A DNA stretch of 64,000 nt from Brevibacterium paucivorans (GTDB lineage: Bacteria; Actinomycetota; Actinomycetes; Actinomycetales; Brevibacteriaceae): contig NZ_JAFBCP010000001.1 of the NCBI RefSeq assembly GCF_016907735.1, positions 1,860,001-1,924,000 on the forward strand. The letters run 5' to 3'. Numbering within the stretch: the first letter of the stretch is position 1; each line of letters begins with the position of its first letter. Shown one piece after another: positions 18,341 to 28,191 of this stretch. Made by a program: the position numbers and the translations under genes. Under the pieces are notes generated by a model. The model was not told where the DNA came from and ran no database searches. It worked only from the letters and a program-made list of their open reading frames with translations.

Positions 18341-20020
18341 GTGTTCAACTCACTGTCTGACAGGCTGACGTCCACTTTTAAGAACCTGCGCGGTAAAGGC
18401 CGCCTGTCTGAAGCGGATGTCGACGCAACCATTCGTGAAATCCGCAGGGCGCTTCTTGACGCTGACGTCGCGTTGCCCGTTGTGCGGGCGTTTACGGGTC
18501 GTGTGCGTGAACGCGCGTTGTCAGCAGAAGTGTCCGAGGCGCTCAACCCGGGCCAGCAGGTCGTCAAGATTGTTAACGACGAACTGGTGCAGATTCTGGG
18601 TGGTAAGACCCGTCGGATCCAGTTTGCGAAGAAGCCACCTACGGTCATCATGTTGGCGGGTCTGCAGGGTGCTGGTAAGACCACGCTGGCTGGAAAGCTT
18701 GCTCACTGGCTCAAGAGTGACGGGCACCGCCCTATGCTGGTGGCGGCTGACCTTCAGCGCCCCAACGCGGTGAACCAGCTTGAGGTTGTGGGTTCACGTG
18801 CGGGTGCGTATGTGTATGCGCCTGAACCTGGCAACGGTGTTGGTGACCCGGTTAAGGTCGCCCGCGACTCCATGGAAGTTGCGAAGTCCAAGCTGTATGA
18901 CGTGGTGATCGTCGACACGGCTGGTCGTTTGGGTATTGACGAAGTACTCATGAAGCAGGCCGCCGATATTCGTGCAGCTGTGAACCCGGACGAAGTCCTT
19001 TTCGTCATTGACGCCATGATTGGTCAAGACGCGGTGTCCACTGCTCAGGCGTTCAACGAAGGTGTCGACTTCACTGGTGTGGTCCTTTCGAAGCTCGACG
19101 GTGACTCCCGAGGTGGTGCCGCGCTTTCAGTTGCCGAAGTCACCGGGAAGCCCATCATGTTTGCGTCCACGGGTGAAGGGCTCAAAGACTTTGAGCTGTT
19201 CCACCCGGACCGTATGGCCGACCGCATCTTGGATATGGGTGACATTCTCACCCTCATTGAGCAGGCTGAAAAGACCTTTGACGCGAAGCAGTCGGAAAAG
19301 CTCGCCAAGAAGGTGCAGTCGGGTGAGTCATTTGACCTCAACGACTTCCTCAACATGATGGAGTCCATCAAGAAGATGGGCTCTCTTAAGAAGATGCTTC
19401 GCATGATGCCGGGTATGGGGCAGTACAAGGAAGCGATCGAAGCGTTTGACGACCGTGAGATTGACCGAGTTGAAGCCATCATTCGGTCCATGACTCCCCA
19501 AGAACGCGCCAACCCCAAGATTCTAAACGGGTCGCGCCGTGCGCGTATTGCCCGCGGTTCGGGTAACTCCGTGACTACTATTAACCAGCTCATGGACCGT
19601 TTCGCTCAGGCTCAGAAAATGATGAAGCAGTTCGGCGGCGGTGGTCGTCGTATGCCGGGAATGCCCGCGATGCCAGGTGGCGGAGGTGCTGGCGGTGCCG
19701 GTGGCGGAATGCCGGGGATGCCTGCGATGCCAGGTGGAGGTATGCCCGGAATGCCTGGCATGCCTGGTATGCCTGGTATGCCTGGAGGCGGCGGACCAGG
19801 TGGTTCGAACCGCCGTAAGAAGGGTGCGTCAAAGAAGAAGGGCAAAGCCAAGTCGGGTAACCCAGCGAAGCGCGCGCAGGCAGAACGCGACGAGCAGCTA
19901 CGTCGCGAAGGCAAGTTGCCTAAGAAGCAGGGCGCATCCTTTGGTGGAATCGACCTCGATGACGACGAAATCGACTTTTCGAAGTTGCCCAAGGGATTCG
20001 GCGGCGGGTTCGGCCGGTAA
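18341..20020 (+). CDS. ffh: Signal recognition particle protein Ffh
   Basis: Ffh binds signal peptides and 4.5S RNA and targets nascent membrane proteins to FtsY. It has an N domain, a G domain (GLQGAGKTTLAGKLA, DTAGRLGIDE, SKLDGDSRGG) and a methionine-rich M domain. At 559 residues it is longer than the usual 450-500 because of a Met-Pro-Gly repeat tract (bases about 19650-19800, units such as MPGMP and MPAMPGGG) and a basic Lys/Arg tail. Start is GTG. It follows ftsY by about 80 bases. Confidence 0.97.
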   Translation: MFNSLSDRLTSTFKNLRGKGRLSEADVDATIREIRRALLDADVALPVVRAFTGRVRERALSAEVSEALNPGQQVVKIVNDELVQILGGKTRRIQFAKKPPTVIMLAGLQGAGKTTLAGKLAHWLKSDGHRPMLVAADLQRPNAVNQLEVVGSRAGAYVYAPEPGNGVGDPVKVARDSMEVAKSKLYDVVIVDTAGRLGIDEVLMKQAADIRAAVNPDEVLFVIDAMIGQDAVSTAQAFNEGVDFTGVVLSKLDGDSRGGAALSVAEVTGKPIMFASTGEGLKDFELFHPDRMADRILDMGDILTLIEQAEKTFDAKQSEKLAKKVQSGESFDLNDFLNMMESIKKMGSLKKMLRMMPGMGQYKEAIEAFDDREIDRVEAIIRSMTPQERANPKILNGSRRARIARGSGNSVTTINQLMDRFAQAQKMMKQFGGGGRRMPGMPAMPGGGGAGGAGGGMPGMPAMPGGGMPGMPGMPGMPGMPGGGGPGGSNRRKKGASKKKGKAKSGNPAKRAQAERDEQLRREGKLPKKQGASFGGIDLDDDEIDFSKLPKGFGGGFGR

Positions 20021-20212
20021 GGCTGGGCACTTACGCCGTTTCCGCTCTGATTGGAAACAGCGCAAAAAATTTGGCAAAATATTGGCTTGTACTTGACCGG
20101 TGAACAGGACCCTCTCAACCTTGATCCGGCCGAAGTTCATTCGGAAGAACTGATTTAACCCCACGAATGAGAACTTCCGAAAATCTGATGTGAAAAAGGA
20201 GACACCACCACC

Positions 20213-20686
20213 GTGGCAGTCAAAATTCGTCTGACCCGTATGGGTAAGATCCGTAAGCCGTTCTACCGTGTTGTTGTAGCCGACTCACGCACTCGTCGTG
20301 ACGGCCGCGCAATCGAAGAGATCGGTGTGTACCACCCCACCGAAAACCCTTCGGTGATCAAGATTGACTCCGAACGTGCTCAGTACTGGCTGTCTGTGGG
20401 TGCACAGCCCACTGACCAGGTCAAGGCACTGCTGAAGCTCACCGGAGACTGGGGCAAGTTCAAGGGCGAAGGCTCGACCGAAAACACTGTTCAGGCACAG
20501 CCTGAAAAGGAAGCTTTTGTTGCTCCTGAAGCTAAGTCCGTCATCAAGGAAGCGATTACTCCTAAGGGTGGCGACGACAAGGCTGAAGAGTCTGCTGAAG
20601 ACGCTCCTGCTGAAGAAGCAGTAGCCGAGGAAGCTCCAGCTGAAGAAGCTGCAGCTGACAACGCAGAAGAAAAGGCTGAGGCCTAA
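20213..20686 (+). CDS. rpsP: 30S ribosomal protein S16 with acidic tail
   Basis: S16 assembles early into the 30S subunit. Residues 1-80 carry the family signature ([20 protein letters not shown]). The remaining half is an Ala/Glu-rich acidic extension ending EEKAEA, making 157 residues against about 80-90 in short forms; such tails are common in Actinobacteria. Start is GTG with AAAAGGAG upstream. It is followed after 2 bases by the KH-domain gene. Confidence 0.97.
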   Translation: MAVKIRLTRMGKIRKPFYRVVVADSRTRRDGRAIEEIGVYHPTENPSVIKIDSERAQYWLSVGAQPTDQVKALLKLTGDWGKFKGEGSTENTVQAQPEKEAFVAPEAKSVIKEAITPKGGDDKAEESAEDAPAEEAVAEEAPAEEAAADNAEEKAEA

Positions 20687-20688
20687 TC

Positions 20689-20922
20689 GTGTTGCAGCAG
20701 GCTTTGGAACACTTGGTCCGCGGAGTTGTTGATTTTCCTGAAGATGTCAGTGTGCGTGAGCGCAACACTCACCGGGGTCTGACCCTGGAAGTTCGCGTTC
20801 ACCCGGACGACCTGGGACGCGTTATTGGACGCTCTGGGCGCACGGCAAAAGCGTTGCGCACGGTCATCGGGGCGCTCGCTGGTCATGGTGAACGCGTTCG
20901 CGTGGATCTGATCGAAGCCTAA
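20689..20922 (+). CDS. khpA: KH-domain RNA-binding protein (KhpA/YlqC family)
   Basis: A 77-residue single KH domain with the GXXG-type loop GRSGRTAKALRTV near residues 47-59. Family members bind RNA and work with KhpB/Jag or in ribosome maturation. It starts with GTG 2 bases after rpsP and is followed by a terminator, so rpsP-khpA is a unit. In most Actinobacteria rimM follows directly; here three lipoprotein genes interrupt that order. Confidence 0.92.
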   Translation: MLQQALEHLVRGVVDFPEDVSVRERNTHRGLTLEVRVHPDDLGRVIGRSGRTAKALRTVIGALAGHGERVRVDLIEA

Positions 20923-20923
20923 T

Positions 20924-20955
20924 AAAAGTGCCACCTCGTATGAGGTGGCACTTTT
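20924..20955. terminator. Strong intrinsic terminator after rpsP-khpA
   Basis: A perfect 14-bp stem, AAAAGTGCCACCTC with GAGGTGGCACTTTT, closes a GTAT loop. A-rich and T-rich ends make it usable from both strands, so it can also stop transcription of the convergent lipoprotein genes. Confidence 0.92.
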
Positions 20956-21000
20956 GTATTCACATGGTGTTTGTTGAGGCCGCGCGTCCTATCACCTGAC

Positions 21001-22494
21001 TTACTCGGTCCACACGCGCATGCGTGTAGGTGACTCACCTCGGCTCTCAACCACCTGGAACTGTCCTACGCTCCCTACCGCGTGTATGCCGGGTACGGAG
21101 TCCCGTGAGACTTCCTTGCCCGAGGTGGCATCGACAGTGACGAAGTCGTCACCTTCGACGTAACTCACCTGACCCGCTTTTGCGGAATGGGACGGGCGTG
21201 TGCCGGGTTTTTCGCCTTGGGTTTTCCACACCTCGGTCCCGTCAGTGAGCTGATACGCAACCACACCGCCGTCCGGTGAGGGCACAACCGCGAGGGGGTT
21301 CTTGGGGTCGGCGTCGATGATCTGGTTGTCACCGAAGTAGGCAAGCTGCGGGACCTCTGCGTCGTTATCTGTGAGGTCAGGTGCTGGTGCTTTCCACTCC
21401 GAGTATTTCGCGTCTTCTCCGTCGCCTGGCTTGGCGATGAGCTTGGCAACGTAGTCTTCTCCGGGTGCTGCAGGTGCCTGGAGGTTATACGCAACTCCGG
21501 TGCCGGTGATCATGATGCCAAGATCCCACGGGTTCTGGGATTCTTCTTTTCGAACGAGGAGTTTTCCTGTGTTGCCGTCAGGACCGTAGCCTTGTGCAAG
21601 GGCGCGAGCTGCTCCTCCTTCTTCTGTAATGATGAGAAATTCGTTCATCCCCACCGAGGCGAAGAATGCTTTCTTAAGTGACCACAAGTATTCAGGGGTA
21701 GATGCTCCAAGCCCCGCTTCGGAGAACTCGCCGGTTGTGATATCAATACGGGCGATACGCATTTCACCGCGCAGGTCCCACAACATGTACAGGTACTTGC
21801 CCAGTGGGTCTGATGCGTAGCCGCGGTAGCCGTACAGGTTTGGCGTACCCTCCATTTCCCACAGCTGTTCTCCGTTTTTGGGGTCGATCGCAAAGTTCAT
21901 GGGGCTTGGCCCCATTTCACCGCTGGACACTTCCGAACATTCGGGTGGTCCGTAGGATTCGTCTGACTGTGTCGTGAAACCAAGAATCAGTGGGTTGTCA
22001 GCGTTGAGCCGGCGGTTCGCCGTATCGCCCGCACCCGGGTACAGGGTGTACTCCTTGGGGTCTGCGCACTTCGCTTTGTCTGCCACCGTGAACTTCCACG
22101 CTTGCTTTCCGGTGGCCCAGTCCAGCGCGATCACCGAATGGTCCTCTTCAAGCATGGTGTAGATGCGCTCGTCGTCGTAGTAGAGGGTCTCGTCTTCACC
22201 CTCAGTCATGGTCCCAGCGGGGAACTCCCACTTCTTCTGGCCTTGCGCGTCGATAACGTACGGGACGTCGCCGTGGGCTGGTTTGATCAGAGCAGAGTCA
22301 CCGGAGGCACCTCGAACAACAGCGTTTTTGTCAATCTCAACCCAGTCACCCCATTTTCCTTTGGGTGAGCCTGCATTGCTGGAGCCACTACCGCCTTGTC
22401 CGCCCAGACCACCGGAACATGCCGACAATATGAGGCAGCACGTGACGGCTAACACCGTCATCGCGTGTGCAAATCTACGCGTGGTTTTCTTCAT
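21001..22494 (-). CDS. PQQ-like beta-propeller lipoprotein (copy 3 of 3)
   Basis: A 497-residue lipoprotein with lipobox LSAC (Cys26), a Gly/Ser-rich linker, then repeated strands of the PQQ/YWTD propeller type: YVIDAQGQKKWEFP, ALDWATGKQAWKF, AIDPKNGEQLWEMEG, YQLTDGTEVWKTQG. No catalytic residues are recognised. Such propellers often serve as outer scaffolds (compare BamB) or binding proteins. It is the last of three tandem minus-strand paralogues and ends near the bidirectional terminator. Confidence 0.85.
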   Translation of the reverse strand: MKKTTRRFAHAMTVLAVTCCLILSACSGGLGGQGGSGSSNAGSPKGKWGDWVEIDKNAVVRGASGDSALIKPAHGDVPYVIDAQGQKKWEFPAGTMTEGEDETLYYDDERIYTMLEEDHSVIALDWATGKQAWKFTVADKAKCADPKEYTLYPGAGDTANRRLNADNPLILGFTTQSDESYGPPECSEVSSGEMGPSPMNFAIDPKNGEQLWEMEGTPNLYGYRGYASDPLGKYLYMLWDLRGEMRIARIDITTGEFSEAGLGASTPEYLWSLKKAFFASVGMNEFLIITEEGGAARALAQGYGPDGNTGKLLVRKEESQNPWDLGIMITGTGVAYNLQAPAAPGEDYVAKLIAKPGDGEDAKYSEWKAPAPDLTDNDAEVPQLAYFGDNQIIDADPKNPLAVVPSPDGGVVAYQLTDGTEVWKTQGEKPGTRPSHSAKAGQVSYVEGDDFVTVDATSGKEVSRDSVPGIHAVGSVGQFQVVESRGESPTRMRVWTE

Positions 22495-22545
22495 GGTTGT
22501 CCTTGTTGTTTCAGTGGTTGCGCGATCAGTGTTCTGACTGTGCGA

Positions 22546-24012
22546 TCAGTGTTGTTTAAGGGCACGAATCGATGTGCCATCTGAGTGGTAGACCGCCATG
22601 ACTCCGCCAAAGAAGTCGACACCGTACACGTCATCGCCAAACTTTTCCCGCAGCTTCTCTTCTCCGGTTTGGGCGTCCACGGCTACGGCTTCATCGTCGA
22701 GTGAGAAAATGACTTCGTCTGTTTGAGGGACATATGTGGTGCTCGAAATCTGGTCGCTCCCGTCAACCGACCACACGGGCTCACCGGTCTCATAGTCGAA
22801 TGCGACAAGCGGAGACGAAGTTCCCGGTAGGACGATGAGGGGTGAAGCGCCTTCGCGTGGCACCAGCGGGTCGTTCCACAGATACGGTTCGTAGCCCTTC
22901 GCATCGTCACTGCCAGGAATTGCAGGTGCCTCCGGGGTGGGGTATGACTCGGAGCGCGGGCTAATGGTGTCGCTGTCCGGTTTGGTGAGGTTAAAGAAGT
23001 GGTACTTCAAATCCGAACCGTTGGGTTTCTGGGGACCCACGTTGAATCCGTAGATGTACCCGCTGCTCTGTGAGTTTCGCAGGTGGTAAGGAACTGGGAA
23101 GTCTGTAGTCGGATACGCTTTGTTGGGGTCACCGCCGGGTTGGTCAGACCACGTGTGGACCTCCACGAATTCGTTGGGCTCGCCACCGGCAATGACAAAT
23201 CCTGTATCGGACACCTCGTGAGCGATTGAGAACCCCGGTGCATGTGCTTTTTCGACCGTGGCATAGGTGGTCTCTCCGGATCCGACCTCGGTGCGGCTCA
23301 TCTGATATTGCATGTCCGTACCCCACGCGGCGTACTGGTATTTACCAGTGACGCTGGTGAACGAGGTAACGGTTCCTGAGTCTCCGTTAACGTTTGGTCC
23401 ACGCCATTTTTCTTCACCCGTCTTTGGGTCGAAGGCGACCGAGCTCGGATAGTCGCCTGCCGATCGGCAACCGTTGTCGAGCGCATTCTGATCGAAAATG
23501 CCCAGCACGATTGTCGAGTCGTCGTAAACCTTTGGCTCGGTGCGTGACGCGACTGACCAATATGTTGCGTCGCCCGGGTCGCACCGGAGGATCTCAGCCG
23601 GGTTCAAACGCCACTTTTCTGCTCCGTCCGCCCAGTTGAAACCAACCAGGTCGCCGTTTTCCACCTCGGCGATAAACAACTCATCTGATGCCCACGTGTT
23701 GTACACGGACATGGTGATGGGCTTGAGTGTGGGAACGTCCCACACTTTGTTTCCCGAGGTGTCATACACCGCGTGCGTCATGTCATCTGAGTTGAGAAAG
23801 GCCGCGTAGGAGTCGTTGGCCAGTTCGAGGTTTGCGGTGAACCCTAGATCTACCCAGTCGCCCCACGTGTATACGGGTGTTTTTGCGTCGTTGGAGCCGT
23901 CGCCGCCCTGTGGGCCCAGGCCCCCAGGGTCGCCGGGGCCACCCGAACATGCCGAAAGTACGAGGCAACACGAGACAGCCAAGCCTGCCAGCACGTGTGA
24001 AAACTTAAGCAT
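22546..24012 (-). CDS. PQQ-like beta-propeller lipoprotein (copy 2 of 3)
   Basis: A 488-residue paralogue with lipobox LSAC, a Gly-rich linker and propeller blades such as VYDTSGNKVWDVP, FNWADGAEKWRLN, AFDPKTGEEKWRGP and FDYETGEPVWSVDG. It is closest to the next gene upstream (24023-25507), sharing the GFNWADG-EKWRLN and DPKTGEEKWRGP segments. Gaps of about 10 and 50 bases to the neighbours suggest one transcript. Function unknown. Confidence 0.85.
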   Translation of the reverse strand: MLKFSHVLAGLAVSCCLVLSACSGGPGDPGGLGPQGGDGSNDAKTPVYTWGDWVDLGFTANLELANDSYAAFLNSDDMTHAVYDTSGNKVWDVPTLKPITMSVYNTWASDELFIAEVENGDLVGFNWADGAEKWRLNPAEILRCDPGDATYWSVASRTEPKVYDDSTIVLGIFDQNALDNGCRSAGDYPSSVAFDPKTGEEKWRGPNVNGDSGTVTSFTSVTGKYQYAAWGTDMQYQMSRTEVGSGETTYATVEKAHAPGFSIAHEVSDTGFVIAGGEPNEFVEVHTWSDQPGGDPNKAYPTTDFPVPYHLRNSQSSGYIYGFNVGPQKPNGSDLKYHFFNLTKPDSDTISPRSESYPTPEAPAIPGSDDAKGYEPYLWNDPLVPREGASPLIVLPGTSSPLVAFDYETGEPVWSVDGSDQISSTTYVPQTDEVIFSLDDEAVAVDAQTGEEKLREKFGDDVYGVDFFGGVMAVYHSDGTSIRALKQH

Positions 24013-24022
24013 GGTTACTTAC

Positions 24023-25507
24023 CTACTTTTCAATCACTCGGATGGACACGGATGCGCCTGACTCACCATCGTGTGTTGCAACCAAGAATGCGCCAGCTTG
24101 GTCCAGTACGCCAACGGGTTTGTCAAAGTCTTCAGCCCATTTCTCTTCTCCCGTAAGAGCGTCAACGGCTACCACACGGTTCTTCTGTCGGAACACGACT
24201 TCGCTCATCGAAGGGATGTAGGTGGTGTGATCGGCACGTTCACCGTCGTCAACGGTCCACACTGGTTTGCCGGTCTTGTAGTCAAAGGCTGCGAGCTTAG
24301 ATTTAGTCCACGGCAGAACGATAAGAGGCGCTTTTCCGTCGCGGGGCACGATGGGGTCATTGCCGAGATACGGGTCGTACGTATCGCCCCCTTGATCGTC
24401 TGTATAGTCAGGCGCCTGTGGCATCGCATAGTCGGTGAGGTTGGGACTGATTTCCGAGGCGTTTGGTTTCGTGACATTAAACAGGTGGTACTTCAAGGCC
24501 GAGTCGAAATGGTGGTCGGGCCCCACCTCAAAGCCATACACATAACCGGTGCCTGGAGAATTATGTAGCTCGTACATGATCGGGTAATCGTCAGTGGGAT
24601 TTGTCAGGATCGGCTCACCGCCCGGTGAGTCGGACCACGAGTCAACTTCAAAGTACTCGTCCGGTCCGAGTCCAGAAACGATGAACCCCTTGTCCGACAC
24701 TTCTCTCAAAAAACCAACCGTCGCTTCGTCGGACGTCTCAAAGCTGGCATATGTGGTTTTCCCCGAACCAGTCTCTGTGCGACTCAGTTGGTAGGCCGTT
24801 CCATCTCCTGCCGTGGTGTACACATATTTCCCAGTGATGCTGTGGTGCCCTTCCACATCTCTACTGGTCACATTGACTTTGGGGCCCCTCCACTTTTCTT
24901 CACCCGTGCTGGGGTCAAAGGCGATGCTTCCAGGGAGTTCACGCTTGGACGCGCATTCAGTCACGTCAGCACCACTTGTAAAGATGGTGAGCGCGATGAC
25001 AGATTCCTCGTCGACATTGGGAAATGTTCTCGACACTAACCGCCACATCCAGTCATCGCCTAGGTCGCACGAAAGTACTTCTTTAGCGTTCAAACGCCAC
25101 TTTTCGGATCCATCCGCCCAGTTGAACCCCACCAGGTCACCATTTTTCACCTCGGCGATAAACAACTCATCAGACGAATACGTGGAGTACTTTCCGGGTC
25201 CCTCACTCGAAAGCTCCGGGATGTCCCACACTTTCTTCCCGGAAGTGTCGTACACCGCGTGCGGTGGGCCCGTTTCGCCTAAGAGAGCAACGTACTCGTC
25301 GTTGGCTCCACCTACCGTGTCACCGACCTCGCCAAGGTTCACCCACTCGCCCCATGCAGGATCCTTGGGTGGTTCGGCTGAGTCAGCGTCTGAGTCTGTA
25401 CTGTCTGCGTTACTGGAGTCGGAGGGTTGGGGGTTGCTCGCACACGCCGACGTGGCGAGCAGGCACATAAGTGTGAGGGTAGAAACGAAAGCTCTGAACC
25501 GGCTCAT
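24023..25507 (-). CDS. PQQ-like beta-propeller lipoprotein (copy 1 of 3)
   Basis: A 494-residue lipoprotein, lipobox TSAC (Cys22), with a Ser/Asp-rich linker replacing the Gly-rich linkers of its paralogues. Propeller strands include VYDTSGKKVWDIP, FNWADGSEKWRLN, AFDPSTGEEKWRGP, FDYKTGKPVWTVDD and AVDALTGEEKWAED. It is first in the tandem set; the promoter should lie between it and rimM (25508-25611). No enzymatic motif seen. Confidence 0.85.
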   Translation of the reverse strand: MSRFRAFVSTLTLMCLLATSACASNPQPSDSSNADSTDSDADSAEPPKDPAWGEWVNLGEVGDTVGGANDEYVALLGETGPPHAVYDTSGKKVWDIPELSSEGPGKYSTYSSDELFIAEVKNGDLVGFNWADGSEKWRLNAKEVLSCDLGDDWMWRLVSRTFPNVDEESVIALTIFTSGADVTECASKRELPGSIAFDPSTGEEKWRGPKVNVTSRDVEGHHSITGKYVYTTAGDGTAYQLSRTETGSGKTTYASFETSDEATVGFLREVSDKGFIVSGLGPDEYFEVDSWSDSPGGEPILTNPTDDYPIMYELHNSPGTGYVYGFEVGPDHHFDSALKYHLFNVTKPNASEISPNLTDYAMPQAPDYTDDQGGDTYDPYLGNDPIVPRDGKAPLIVLPWTKSKLAAFDYKTGKPVWTVDDGERADHTTYIPSMSEVVFRQKNRVVAVDALTGEEKWAEDFDKPVGVLDQAGAFLVATHDGESGASVSIRVIEK

Positions 25508-25611
25508 GATGTGTCTTTCTCAAAACTAACTGTGTGTATTTAGTTTATCTTTCGAAAGAGCTGTTAGGGCGTTTAGTACCCTTTAACTGTTCCCGGACGT
25601 GAAAGAGGACC

Positions 25612-26109
25612 ATGAGCCAAGTTGTCGCCCGCTTGGGCAAACCCCACGGAATCCGCGGTGAAATGACCGTCGAGGTCCGCACTGACGACCCCGACGAACG
25701 CTTCACACCAGGCGCGACCTTTGGCACCGACCCCGACATTGGCACCCTCACTCTGACGCGCGCTCGCTGGCACCGCGACCGCCTTATGCTGACGTTCGAC
25801 GAAGTGCCGGACCGTAACCGCGCTGAAGAAATCCGCAACACCCTGATCACTGTGGATGCGAGCGAAACTGAAGATGAAGACGCGTGGTACATTGACGACC
25901 TTGTGGGCGCCGAGGTCGTCCACAGTGGATCTGTCATTGGTACTGTGAGCGCGGTGACTCCAGGGGCTGCACAAGACCTCATCCACGTGGAGCTTGCGGA
26001 CGCTGGCCGGGAAGTGATGATCCCGTTCGTTGAAGAGATCGTGCCAGTGGTGGATCTGGACAACAATCGTTTGGAGATTGATCCGCCCGCGGGCCTTCTG
26101 GACATGTGA
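25612..26109 (+). CDS. rimM: Ribosome maturation factor RimM
   Basis: RimM binds S19 and helps 30S head assembly. The 165-residue protein shows the N-terminal barrel motif [17 protein letters not shown] and the C-terminal PRC-barrel ([11 protein letters not shown] and the [11 protein letters not shown] terminus). ATG 25612 follows AAGAGGAC. trmD begins 1 base after its stop, the conserved rimM-trmD pair. Confidence 0.96.
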   Translation: MSQVVARLGKPHGIRGEMTVEVRTDDPDERFTPGATFGTDPDIGTLTLTRARWHRDRLMLTFDEVPDRNRAEEIRNTLITVDASETEDEDAWYIDDLVGAEVVHSGSVIGTVSAVTPGAAQDLIHVELADAGREVMIPFVEEIVPVVDLDNNRLEIDPPAGLLDM

Positions 26110-26110
26110 C

Positions 26111-26953
26111 ATGCGTATTGACGTTTTCTCGATTTTCCCCGAATACCTCACGCCACTACAGCTTTCCCTGATTGGCAAAGCGCAGGTCGACGGACTGTTG
26201 CAGGTCAATGTTCACGACTTGCGCGACTGGACACACGACCGTCACCGCACAGTAGACGACACCCCCTACGGTGGGGGCGCGGGTATGGTCATGAAACCGG
26301 AGCCCTGGGGTGAAGCGCTCGATTCCGTGTTAAACACTCGCCCTGAACCACAGGAAGGTGAGGGGCAGGATCAGGTGGGGGACACCTCGGCGACGGTCAT
26401 TGTTCCCAGCCCCGCTGGAACCCCTTTCACACAAGCGCACGCGCGGGCACTTGCGGCAGAAGATCACCTGGTGTTTGCGTGCGGACGGTATGAAGGGATC
26501 GACCAGCGCGTCATCGACTGGGCTGGCGAGCGGGCGCGCGTGCAGATGTTCTCGATTGGCGACTACGTGCTCAACGGCGGTGAGGTCGCCACAATGGTGA
26601 TGGTCGAAGCGATCGCCAGGCTGATCCCCGGAGTTATTGGCAACCCTGGGTCGCTCGATGAGGAGAGCTACGAAGACGGCCTGCTGGAATATCCCGTGTA
26701 CACCAAGCCGGCGCAATGGCGCGGACACGAGGTGCCACCCATTCTGCTGTCAGGCAACCATGGGGCGATCGCACGGTGGCGACGCGATAAGCGACTGGAA
26801 CGCACCCAGCGGGTACGGCCGGACTTGATCGAACAGTTGAACCCGGACGACCTCGACGCGCACGACCTGGAGGTTGTGCGGCTGGCGCGGGAGGAGCGCT
26901 GGGAACAAGAGGCTCGCGAGGCAGGGCAGGCTCGGGAAGGGCATGAGGCGTAA
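26111..26953 (+). CDS. trmD: tRNA (guanine(37)-N1)-methyltransferase TrmD
   Basis: TrmD makes m1G37 next to the anticodon, preventing +1 frameshifting. The start [13 protein letters not shown] is canonical; the frame is open upstream from 26030 but that part overlaps rimM. Key motifs are [17 protein letters not shown], the knot segment [11 protein letters not shown] and [11 protein letters not shown]. Length is 280 residues with an Arg/Glu-rich C-terminus. Confidence 0.96.
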   Translation: MRIDVFSIFPEYLTPLQLSLIGKAQVDGLLQVNVHDLRDWTHDRHRTVDDTPYGGGAGMVMKPEPWGEALDSVLNTRPEPQEGEGQDQVGDTSATVIVPSPAGTPFTQAHARALAAEDHLVFACGRYEGIDQRVIDWAGERARVQMFSIGDYVLNGGEVATMVMVEAIARLIPGVIGNPGSLDEESYEDGLLEYPVYTKPAQWRGHEVPPILLSGNHGAIARWRRDKRLERTQRVRPDLIEQLNPDDLDAHDLEVVRLAREERWEQEAREAGQAREGHEA

Positions 26954-27134
26954 CACCCTGTCGGCACTTGCCACCGTGCCCACCCGCGACTAAACTGGTG
27001 CCTTGCGTTTGCCGACTTTCGCCTGCCTCGGAGGGCAAGAAAGTCCCAGTGAGCAGACGACTCCATCTCTCTAGGTTAAAACCTAGACTGATCGTGCTTG
27101 AGTGATCCGGGGCACTGCAAGTAGGAGATTAACA

Positions 27135-27476
27135 ATGCAGAAGCTTGATGCTCTTGACGCAAAGTCATTGAAGTCGGACCTGCCGGAATTCCGCGCCGGT
27201 GACACCGTGAACGTTCACGTTCGCGTTGTTGAAGGTAACCGCGAACGTATCCAGGTGTTCAAAGGTGTCGTAATCCGTCGCCAGGGCCAGGGTGTTTCCG
27301 AAACCTTCACCGTCCGCAAGATTAGCTTTGGTGTAGGTGTGGAACGTATTTTCCCCGTCCACTCACCTGTTGTCGACAAGATTGAAGTTCTGAGCCGCGG
27401 TATTGTCCGTCGCGCTAAGCTCTACTACCTGCGCGACCTGCGCGGTAAGGCTGCTCGTATCCGCGAGAAGCGCTAA
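27135..27476 (+). CDS. rplS: 50S ribosomal protein L19
   Basis: 113 residues with the L19 signature ([37 protein letters not shown]). ATG 27135 has TAGGAG 7 bases upstream. The 180-base gap from trmD may carry its own promoter. lepB starts 11 bases after the stop. Confidence 0.97.
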   Translation: MQKLDALDAKSLKSDLPEFRAGDTVNVHVRVVEGNRERIQVFKGVVIRRQGQGVSETFTVRKISFGVGVERIFPVHSPVVDKIEVLSRGIVRRAKLYYLRDLRGKAARIREKR

Positions 27477-27487
27477 TTTCTGGTCGA

Positions 27488-28180
27488 ATGACACAAACAA
27501 CCACGGGTGTGCCTTTGCGGCGTCGCCCGTGGTTTTTGTTATCCGCCGTTGTTGTGGTTGCGCTGGTGTTGGCCGGGTTGGTGCGCGGATTGGTGGTCCA
27601 GACCTTCACGGTGCCCAGTGAGTCCATGGAACCCACGATTTCCGTTGATGACCGGATCGCTGTGTGGCGGCCTGACGCGTTAACGGGTTCTATTGGCCGA
27701 GGTGACATTGTGGTTATCGACGGTCGTGGGTCGTTCGTGTCGGGGCAGAATTCGTCGTTGGGGCAGAAAGTGGGTTCGTGGTTTGGGATCGGCCCGCGCG
27801 ACGTGTTTTATGTCAAGCGCGTCATTGGGGTTGGTGGTGACCGCGTCAAGTGCTGTGACGACGAGGGGAAACTCTTGGTCAACGGCGAACCACTAGACGA
27901 ACCGTACCTGGCAGGTGCGGGTGAGGGTGCCCCTGGAAGTGGGGCAGGCGAGGGAGGCACTCAAGCCGCCCGCACCTCGGGCGTCCTCCGCGCCTCGGAC
28001 GTGGACTTCGACGTTGAAGTGCCACCGGACCGCCTGTGGCTCATGGGCGACAACCGAGCCAACTCAACCGACTCACGTAACCTGCTTAGCCGCCCGGGAG
28101 GGGGCATGATCCGCAAATCCGACGCTGTGGGCGTGGTCGTTGGGCACGGTTCGTCCATTGACAGAACGGAAGAAGGGTAG
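27488..28180 (+). CDS. lepB: Signal peptidase I (first of two)
   Basis: A type I signal peptidase cleaving signal peptides of exported proteins. One N-terminal membrane segment (about 18-38), catalytic Ser in VPSESMEPTI, catalytic Lys in FYVKRVIGVGGD, and box E GDNRANSTDSR. A Gly-rich insertion (residues about 140-160) lies before box E. 230 residues. It is followed after 11 bases by a paralogue. Confidence 0.95.
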   Translation: MTQTTTGVPLRRRPWFLLSAVVVVALVLAGLVRGLVVQTFTVPSESMEPTISVDDRIAVWRPDALTGSIGRGDIVVIDGRGSFVSGQNSSLGQKVGSWFGIGPRDVFYVKRVIGVGGDRVKCCDDEGKLLVNGEPLDEPYLAGAGEGAPGSGAGEGGTQAARTSGVLRASDVDFDVEVPPDRLWLMGDNRANSTDSRNLLSRPGGGMIRKSDAVGVVVGHGSSIDRTEEG

Positions 28181-28191
28181 ACTTCCCGGTG

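Noticed and set aside
20036-20075. GTTTCC-N9-GGAAAC stem after ffh
   Set aside because: Short stem followed by an A-run rather than T-run on the coding strand; not convincing as a terminator or RNA gene.
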